Shown piece by piece: positions 1 through 4,034 of a stretch of DNA of 6,250 nt. This stretch comes from an uncultured Gemmatimonadota bacterium. Its GTDB lineage: Bacteria > Gemmatimonadota > Gemmatimonadetes > Gemmatimonadales > Gemmatimonadaceae. Location of the stretch: NCBI GenBank assembly GCA_946479995.1, contig CAMLIU010000105.1, forward strand, positions 1 through 6,250, given 5' to 3'. A program made the position numbers and the translations under genes. Under the pieces are notes generated by a model. It worked only from the letters and a program-made list of their open reading frames with translations, was not told the origin of the DNA and did not search any database. How positions within the stretch are numbered: the stretch's first letter is position 1; each line of letters starts with the position of its first letter.

Positions 1-7
1 CGCGGCA

Positions 8-81
8 TGCCCCTGGGGTGATTCGAACACCCGGCCAACGGTTTAGGAAACCGCTGCTCTATCCACCTGAGCTACAGGGGC
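8..81 (-). tRNA. tRNA-Arg (anticodon CCT)
   Basis: On the minus strand the sequence folds into a complete 74-nt cloverleaf. The acceptor stem GCCCCTG (75-81) pairs with CAGGGGC (9-15). The D stem is GCTC/GAGC and the anticodon stem is GCGGT/ACCGT, with one terminal G-U pair. The anticodon loop TTCCTAA gives anticodon CCT, which reads the arginine codon AGG. A 5-nt variable loop follows, then the T arm GGGTG-TTCGAAT-CACCC and discriminator A73. The bases after A73 read TGC, so the 3' CCA is not encoded and must be added by CCA-adding enzyme. The gene stands alone in the window and is transcribed away from the flavoprotein gene. AGG looks rare in these GC-rich genes, so this is a minor-codon tRNA. 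Identity is secure because every arm pairs. Confidence 0.97.
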
Positions 82-105
82 GGGCTGGATGGTGGCCATC
101 CGCCC
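82..105. repeat. GC-rich inverted repeat abutting the tRNA 5' end
   Basis: GGGC-T-GGATGG (82-92) is followed by a TGG loop (93-95) and CCATCC-GCCC (96-105). This makes a 10-bp stem with one bulged T, ending at the base next to the tRNA 5' end. A second GGATGG lies at 123-128, and CGGATGG (122-128) can instead pair with CCATCCG (96-102), so two hairpins compete for the same arm. If transcribed it would sit in the 5' leader of the tRNA precursor, which RNase P removes. Nothing in the sequence proves a regulatory role. The rest of 82-222 has no convincing promoter; the most AT-rich spot is 134-144. Confidence 0.5.
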
Positions 106-222
106 GAGCGCAGGCGTCCGTCGGATGGCAACCTTCAAACTTATCCGACCGGCTCGCCAGCACCAGTGCCGGGCTGAGACATCCGTCACACCTCACTCTC
201 CACGAGCCGACGATGCTTGGGG

Positions 223-1665
223 ATGACCTTCCTCCTCTCCCCACCACGCATCATCCAGGGCGGCATGGGCGTCGCCGTCTCCGATTGGCGCCTTGCCAAT
301 GCCGTCTCCCGGACCGGGCAGCTCGGCGTCGTCTCGGGCTCCATGCTCGACACCGTGTTCGTTCGCCGGCTGCAGGATGGCGATCCCGGCGGTCACCTTC
401 GGCGTGCCATCGCCGCCTTCCCCGTGCCTGGCGTGGCCGACGAGGTCCTTCGTCGCTACTTCCGCCCCGACGGCCGACCCGCGGGCGTGCCGTACAAGAC
501 CTTGCCGATGTACAAGCAGGTGGTGAGCGATGCCCGCCAGCACGTCACGGTGCTCGCGAACTTCGCCGAAGTCTGGCTCGGGAAGGAGGGACATGACGGA
601 CCAGTCGGGCTGAACCTGCTCACGAAGGTCCAGATGCCCAACCTCCCCTCCCTCTACGGGGCGATGCTCGCCGGCGTGGACGTGGTCATCATGGGCGCCG
701 GCATCCCGCGTGAGATCCCCGGCGTGCTCGACGCCTTCGCCCAGCATCGGCCAGCCCGGCTGCGGTTCGAGGTGGAGGGACTCCCCAGGGACGAGACGGA
801 ATATCTCCAATTCGACCCCGCGTCGTGCAGCCAGCCCTCGCTCCGGGAGCGCCCACTGCACCGGCCGGCGTTCCTTGCAGTCGTATCCGCCGCCTCGCTG
901 GCGGCTACGCTGGCCCGCAAGTCCAATGGGCGCGTGGACGGCTTCGTCGTTGAAGCGCCGACAGCGGGCGGGCACAACGCGCCGCCGCGCGGAGAGCTGA
1001 AGCTCGATGCGCACGGCCAGCCGGTGTACGGCGAGCGTGACCTGGTGGACCTTGCAAAGATGCGCGAGCTGGGCCTCCCCTTCTGGCTCGCCGGAGGCAC
1101 GGGATCGCCGGAAGGTCTGCAGAATGCCCTCGCCGAAGGCGCGACGGGAGTCCAGGTGGGGACGCTCTTCGCCTACTGCGCCGAGTCGGGTCTCGACGGA
1201 ACCCTCAAGGCGCGCGTGATGTCGGCACTGTCTGACGGTACCCTCACCTTGCGCACGGACCCGCGTGCGTCGCCAACTGGATATCCGTTCAAGGTGGTCG
1301 AGCTGCCAGGCGACGCAGAGCGCGCTGCTGGACGCAGGCGCGTGTGCGACCTTGGCTATCTCAGGGTTCCGGTGCGAACCGCGCAGGGGCGCACGGTCTA
1401 TCGCTGCAGCGCGGAGCCCGTTGACGCCTACGTCGCCAAGGGTGGCGACATCGCCGACACCGAGGGGCGACGCTGCCTCTGCAACGGGCTCACGGCCGAC
1501 ATCGGTCAGGGCCAGTGGCGTGCGGCCACAAGCCAGGAGGAGATCCCGCTCATCACCAGTGGCGACGATCTCCTCTCGCTCGAGCGCTTCGCAGCGTCTC
1601 GCCCTCGCTACACGGCGCGTCAGGTGATCGACTACCTGAGCGGTGGCGGCGTCCTAACGTCGTGA
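223..1665 (+). CDS. Nitronate monooxygenase-family FMN flavoprotein with Cys-rich C-terminal extension
   Basis: This is a 480-residue protein of the nitronate monooxygenase / 2-nitropropane dioxygenase TIM-barrel family. Members use FMN to oxidise alkyl nitronates, and some relatives are enoyl reductases, so the true substrate is open. Visible motifs, numbered from the ATG: RIIQGGMGV (9-17) at the N-terminal FMN site; NFAEV (113-117) followed by KEGHDGPVG; MGAGIPREIP (from 157); PTAGGHN with His251 at the position of the catalytic His; AGGTGSPEG (from 290) and VQVGT (310-314), the usual flavin-phosphate loops. Residues after about 330 form an extension with Cys375, Cys395, Cys418 and Cys420 (CLCNG), absent from the short classical enzymes. 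It appears cytosolic: no signal peptide or membrane helix. ATG 223 is chosen because homologues begin just before the IIQGGMG strand. TTG 217 is in frame and possible; neither start has a good Shine-Dalgarno site. The 3' end overlaps the convergent hemerythrin gene by 12 bp. Confidence 0.9.
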   Translation: MTFLLSPPRIIQGGMGVAVSDWRLANAVSRTGQLGVVSGSMLDTVFVRRLQDGDPGGHLRRAIAAFPVPGVADEVLRRYFRPDGRPAGVPYKTLPMYKQVVSDARQHVTVLANFAEVWLGKEGHDGPVGLNLLTKVQMPNLPSLYGAMLAGVDVVIMGAGIPREIPGVLDAFAQHRPARLRFEVEGLPRDETEYLQFDPASCSQPSLRERPLHRPAFLAVVSAASLAATLARKSNGRVDGFVVEAPTAGGHNAPPRGELKLDAHGQPVYGERDLVDLAKMRELGLPFWLAGGTGSPEGLQNALAEGATGVQVGTLFAYCAESGLDGTLKARVMSALSDGTLTLRTDPRASPTGYPFKVVELPGDAERAAGRRRVCDLGYLRVPVRTAQGRTVYRCSAEPVDAYVAKGGDIADTEGRRCLCNGLTADIGQGQWRAATSQEEIPLITSGDDLLSLERFAASRPRYTARQVIDYLSGGGVLTS

Positions 1666-2232
1666 GCCTGCCGGTCCCACCCGGGCGCGTACGAGGTCGC
1701 CAACCAGGAGTGCCGCCGGGTACATCATCTGTTCCTCGCTCTGGGCGTGGAGGAGGAGCTGGTCGGCGAGACGCTGCACTGGCAGGTTCCCGCGCGCGCG
1801 CGCCACGTCACGCAGTCGCACGGTGGCCGCGTGGATCGCCTGGTGTTCACGCAGCATCCGCGGCATCTCGGCACGAAGCGAATCGGTGAGCGGAAGCACG
1901 GCGCGCATCGCCCGCGACCGCTCGCCGCGCGCGAGGGGCGCGAGCAGGCCCAGTGGCGGGAGCGCGATCTGTTCCTCGCGGATGAAGTGAGGATCCAGCA
2001 CCGCGGCGAGCGCGCGTGCAGCGACTCCCACCTCCCCCGACGCCCGAGTCGCCGCGAGCAGCGACTGGTGGATTTCCTGATGCTCGGCGCGGACCGACGC
2101 CGGTATCCGCAGAAGGCCCTGCTCCGTGCCCTCGCCGGCGTGCTGCGCTCCCAGTCGAAGCGCTGGAAGGATCAGGGCGACTGCCAGAGCACCCACGAAC
2201 GCGCCGCGATGTAGAATGATCGGGTATCTCAT
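1654..2232 (-). CDS. Exported hemerythrin-like (HHE) domain protein
   Basis: This 192-residue protein has an N-terminal signal sequence: MRYPIILHR, then a hydrophobic core (about 11-27) and a probable cleavage near LGA-Q (28-30). No lipobox Cys is present, so it is probably soluble in the periplasm. The remainder is an all-helical hemerythrin-type bundle with ligands in repeated helices: EHQEIH (His51, His55), PHFIREE (His82, Glu86, Glu87), EHQAIH (His130, His134) and HAQSEEQMMYP (His162, Glu166, Glu167, Tyr171). In the family such His/Glu sets bind a di-iron centre that reacts with O2, NO or peroxide. ATG 2232 is chosen over an in-frame upstream ATG at 2466 because it begins the signal peptide, follows a GGAGAG Shine-Dalgarno site with 5-nt spacing, and avoids a large overlap with trpS. 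The gene is convergent with the flavoprotein gene and divergent from trpS. Iron binding is inferred; Rv2633c-like or bacterioferritin-like helical proteins are alternatives but fit less well. Confidence 0.87.
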   Translation of the reverse strand: MRYPIILHRGAFVGALAVALILPALRLGAQHAGEGTEQGLLRIPASVRAEHQEIHQSLLAATRASGEVGVAARALAAVLDPHFIREEQIALPPLGLLAPLARGERSRAMRAVLPLTDSLRAEMPRMLREHQAIHAATVRLRDVARARGNLPVQRLADQLLLHAQSEEQMMYPAALLVGDLVRARVGPAGSRR

Positions 2233-2237
2233 GACGA

Positions 2238-2243
2238 CTCTCC
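2238..2243 (-). promoter_or_regulatory. Ribosome binding site of the hemerythrin-like gene
   Basis: Minus-strand GGAGAG lies 5 nt before ATG 2232. It fixes the start at 2232 rather than at the upstream in-frame ATG at 2466. Confidence 0.75.
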
Positions 2244-2247
2244 AGCT

Positions 2248-2255
2248 GGGGTGAT
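2248..2255 (+). promoter_or_regulatory. Ribosome binding site of trpS
   Basis: GGGGTGAT contains GGTGAT, a 6-nt match to the anti-Shine-Dalgarno complement, and sits 8 nt before GTG 2264. It supports GTG 2264 over the in-frame GTG at 2285, whose nearest AGGA is only 3 nt away. With the opposing site at 2238-2243, the two divergent ribosome sites fill most of a 31-bp gap, leaving no room for promoters between the genes. Confidence 0.7.
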
Positions 2256-2263
2256 GAACGCAC

Positions 2264-3289
2264 GTGCATGACGAGTCAGGAACGGTGACGGGCCGGGAGC
2301 GCATTCTCACGGGCGACCGTCCGACGGGGCGGCTGCACCTCGGGCACTTTGCCGGCTCGCTGCGCGAGCGGGTCGCATTGCAGTACGCGCACGACCAGAC
2401 CATCCTCGTCGCCGACCTGCAGGCGCTGACCGACAACTCGGGGCGTGCCGCCGAGGTCCGTCGCAACGTGGTGGAAGTGGTGCTGGACTACCTCGCCGCC
2501 GGGATCGACCCGGACCTCACCACCATCGCGCTGCAATCGGCGCTGCCCGATCTCGCCGAGCTGACCGTGCTCTACCTGAACCTCGTGACCGTGGCTCGTC
2601 TCGAGCGGAATCCGACCGTGCGGGCGGAGATCGAGCTTCGTGGGTTCGCGCGCGACATCCCGGCTGGCTTCCTGGCGTATCCCGTGAGCCAGGCGGCGGA
2701 CATCACGGGCTTCCGCGCCACGCTGGTGCCGGTCGGCAACGATCAGCTGCCGATGATCGAGCAGACGAACGAGATCGTGCGGCGGCTCGCACACCTCGCC
2801 GGCCGGAGCATCCTCCCCGAGTGCCGTGCCCTGCTGTCCGACACCCCGCGGTTGCCGGGAGTGGACGGACGCAAGGCGAGCAAGTCGCTTGGCAATGCCG
2901 TACCGCTCGCTGCCTCCCCCGACGAGATCCGCGCACGCGTGAGGGCGATGTACACGGATCCCGGTCACGTGCGGGCAAGCGACCCCGGCACGGTAGAAGG
3001 CAACGTCGTCTTCGCCTACCTGGATGCGTTCGACCCCGATCGTGAAGCCGTGGACGAATTGAAGGCGCATTATCGCCGCGGCGGCTTGGGCGACATGATG
3101 CTCAAGCGCCGCCTCGAGGAGATCCTCGAACGGCTCATCGCCCCCATCCGGGAGCGCCGCGAGCGCCTTGCCGCGGACCCTGACCAGGCGATCGACATCA
3201 TTCGCACCGGCACCTTGCGGGCGCGTGAGACGACGGCTGGCGTCCTGCGCGACGTGCGCGATGCATTGGCGCTCGACCTCACCTTCTAG
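2264..3289 (+). CDS. trpS: Tryptophanyl-tRNA synthetase
   Basis: This is a class Ic aminoacyl-tRNA synthetase of 341 residues that charges tRNA-Trp with tryptophan using ATP, in the cytosol. The Rossmann-fold HIGH motif appears as [12 protein letters not shown] (HLGH at 25-28). Further family marks are [33 protein letters not shown] (substrate and dimer region) and the KMSKS-type loop written as KASKS (204-208), followed by LGN. The helical C-terminal part carries [16 protein letters not shown] and YLDAFDPD, then an arginine-rich tail for tRNA contact. From memory, this pattern resembles the TrpRS II type known from Deinococcus more than the classical Bacillus enzyme; no alignment was run. 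Length is normal for TrpRS. The start is GTG 2264, supported by the GGTGAT site. Oddities: Met of KMSKS is Ala, and the protein contains no tryptophan. The stop TAG is interlocked with that of the convergent membrane-protein gene (CTAG at 3286-3289). Confidence 0.95.
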   Translation: MHDESGTVTGRERILTGDRPTGRLHLGHFAGSLRERVALQYAHDQTILVADLQALTDNSGRAAEVRRNVVEVVLDYLAAGIDPDLTTIALQSALPDLAELTVLYLNLVTVARLERNPTVRAEIELRGFARDIPAGFLAYPVSQAADITGFRATLVPVGNDQLPMIEQTNEIVRRLAHLAGRSILPECRALLSDTPRLPGVDGRKASKSLGNAVPLAASPDEIRARVRAMYTDPGHVRASDPGTVEGNVVFAYLDAFDPDREAVDELKAHYRRGGLGDMMLKRRLEEILERLIAPIRERRERLAADPDQAIDIIRTGTLRARETTAGVLRDVRDALALDLTF

Positions 3290-3882
3290 CGCACGTTCGT
3301 GACGAGCCAGCGATGCTGCTGCGTCGGTTCGAACTGCGGCAGGGCCACGCGACGCATCCACTGGGCGGCAGCGAACTGGAATACGCCGAAGCCCACGGTG
3401 TACGCCGCGCCAACGTACAGCAACGTGACGAGGTCGGCGTTCCGGTCGAGCAGCGCGAAGGCAGCGAGCGCGAGCTGCGTGCCGGCCCAGGCGAGCATCG
3501 CGAGCCGTGTGCGAGTCATCGGCCAGAGCGCGAGGGCCACGAGCGCCGCGAGCACGCCGCAGGCGAAAAGCCACGCCGCGGCGAGCAGCATCGTCGCTTG
3601 GAAAGAGACGACCGTCAGCGTGCCGGAGATTACCGCCATGCCGAAGCAGGCCGCGCCATCCGCCAGCGCGAGCGGCCAGCCGCGATTCAGTCGCCGGTTT
3701 CGAACGGCGAATCCGATCTCGTACACCCCCGAGGCGGCGAGCACGAGGGCCGTGACGAGCATCGCGCGGAGGAGCACGACGTCAGGCCACGCTAGCGCGG
3801 CCCCACCGCAGACGAGAGCGATCGCTCCCCTGCCCTGCAATACCGCAGCGAATCGACGAACCGGCCGGGAAGGATCCTGCAC
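3286..3882 (-). CDS. HdeD/DUF308-type six-helix membrane protein
   Basis: This 198-residue integral inner-membrane protein has six predicted helices at about 18-33, 36-60, 70-90, 94-119, 126-145 and 150-174. The short basic N-terminus ([21 protein letters not shown]) and the pattern around [26 protein letters not shown] resemble HdeD/DUF308 proteins, which share a paired three-helix repeat. HdeD in enterobacteria is linked to acid resistance; no molecular activity is established for most members, and none is claimed here. GTG 3882 is chosen because GGAGGT lies 6 nt upstream and the family normally starts just before helix 1. A longer frame from ATG 3981 would add 33 residues of low-complexity, Pro/Arg/Glu-rich sequence and would run through the probable promoter region. 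The stop shares CTAG with trpS. The gene is divergent from the histidine kinase, so the two may share a control region. Confidence 0.8.
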   Translation of the reverse strand: MQDPSRPVRRFAAVLQGRGAIALVCGGAALAWPDVVLLRAMLVTALVLAASGVYEIGFAVRNRRLNRGWPLALADGAACFGMAVISGTLTVVSFQATMLLAAAWLFACGVLAALVALALWPMTRTRLAMLAWAGTQLALAAFALLDRNADLVTLLYVGAAYTVGFGVFQFAAAQWMRRVALPQFEPTQQHRWLVTNVR

Positions 3883-3888
3883 CTCGCC

Positions 3889-3894
3889 ACCTCC
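3889..3894 (-). promoter_or_regulatory. Strong ribosome binding site that sets a GTG start
   Basis: Minus-strand GGAGGT stands 6 nt before GTG 3882. It is the best Shine-Dalgarno match in the window and argues that the DUF308-type protein starts here rather than at ATG 3981. Confidence 0.8.
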
Positions 3895-3949
3895 ATCCTG
3901 TTCGACACCTCGCCGTGCGGACTCCGGTTGTCGCACCGACGGCTCGGGT

Positions 3950-3963
3950 GCATGATATCGTGC
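3950..3963. promoter_or_regulatory. Imperfect palindrome in the divergent promoter region
   Basis: GCATGATATCGTGC is a 14-bp inverted repeat centred on GATATC with one mismatched pair. It lies in the AT-richest part of the gap between the membrane-protein gene and the kinase gene. On the minus strand it includes TATCAT (3957-3952), a 5/6 match to a -10 box for the membrane-protein gene. On the plus strand TTGTCG (3928-3933) lies 17 nt before CATGAT, a weak -35/-10 pair for the kinase. It may be an operator or simply the core promoter. The -35 for the minus direction is poor. Confidence 0.35.
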
Positions 3964-3966
3964 GGC

Positions 3967-3987
3967 GGGAGGGGCTCCCATCGGGAG
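3967..3987. repeat. Alternating hairpin arms GGGAG-CTCCC-GGGAG
   Basis: GGGAG (3967-3971), CTCCC (3975-3979) and GGGAG (3983-3987) are separated by 3-nt spacers GGG and ATC. The middle arm can pair with either neighbour, so two 5-bp hairpins exclude each other. The element lies about 50 nt before the kinase start, within its probable 5' leader. It could be a binding site or an RNA switch, or a chance product of GC-rich sequence. There is no U-tract, so it is not an intrinsic terminator. Confidence 0.35.
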
Positions 3988-4024
3988 TCTTCCCCGTTCC
4001 CTGTCGGCCTTTTCCTGCCTCCTC

Positions 4025-4029
4025 GAGGT
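4025..4029 (+). promoter_or_regulatory. Ribosome binding site pointing to a CTG start
   Basis: GAGGT at 4025-4029 is followed 5 nt later by CTG 4035. An in-frame TAA at 4029-4031 overlaps the site and bars any longer kinase reading frame. No ATG, GTG or TTG lies at a suitable distance in the kinase frame, so the site supports initiation at CTG 4035 (or less well at ATC 4041). Confidence 0.5.
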
Positions 4030-4034
4030 AAGCT

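Noticed and set aside
8..81. tRNA gene as an integration site for a mobile element
   Set aside because: No integrase, no repeat of the tRNA 3' end and no shift in base composition are seen; the sequence beyond the tRNA 3' end is outside the window.
193..1014. Long minus-strand open frame (273 codons) opposite the flavoprotein gene
   Set aside because: It is antisense to a gene with clear family motifs, and its protein is His/Arg/Gly-rich with no recognisable domain. Long antisense frames are expected in GC-rich coding DNA.
2233..2466. N-terminal extension of the hemerythrin-like protein from ATG 2466
   Set aside because: It would bury the signal peptide, overlap trpS by about 200 bp and ignore the GGAGAG site before ATG 2232. 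Its Cys pairs are a by-product of antisense trpS codons.
2276..3574. 432-codon minus-strand frame opposite trpS
   Set aside because: It overlaps all of a well-supported TrpRS and part of the membrane-protein gene, is Arg/Ala/His-rich and has no domain signature.
3883..3981. N-terminal extension of the DUF308-type protein from ATG 3981
   Set aside because: The added 33 residues are low-complexity and lack family resemblance, while GGAGGT stands exactly before GTG 3882.
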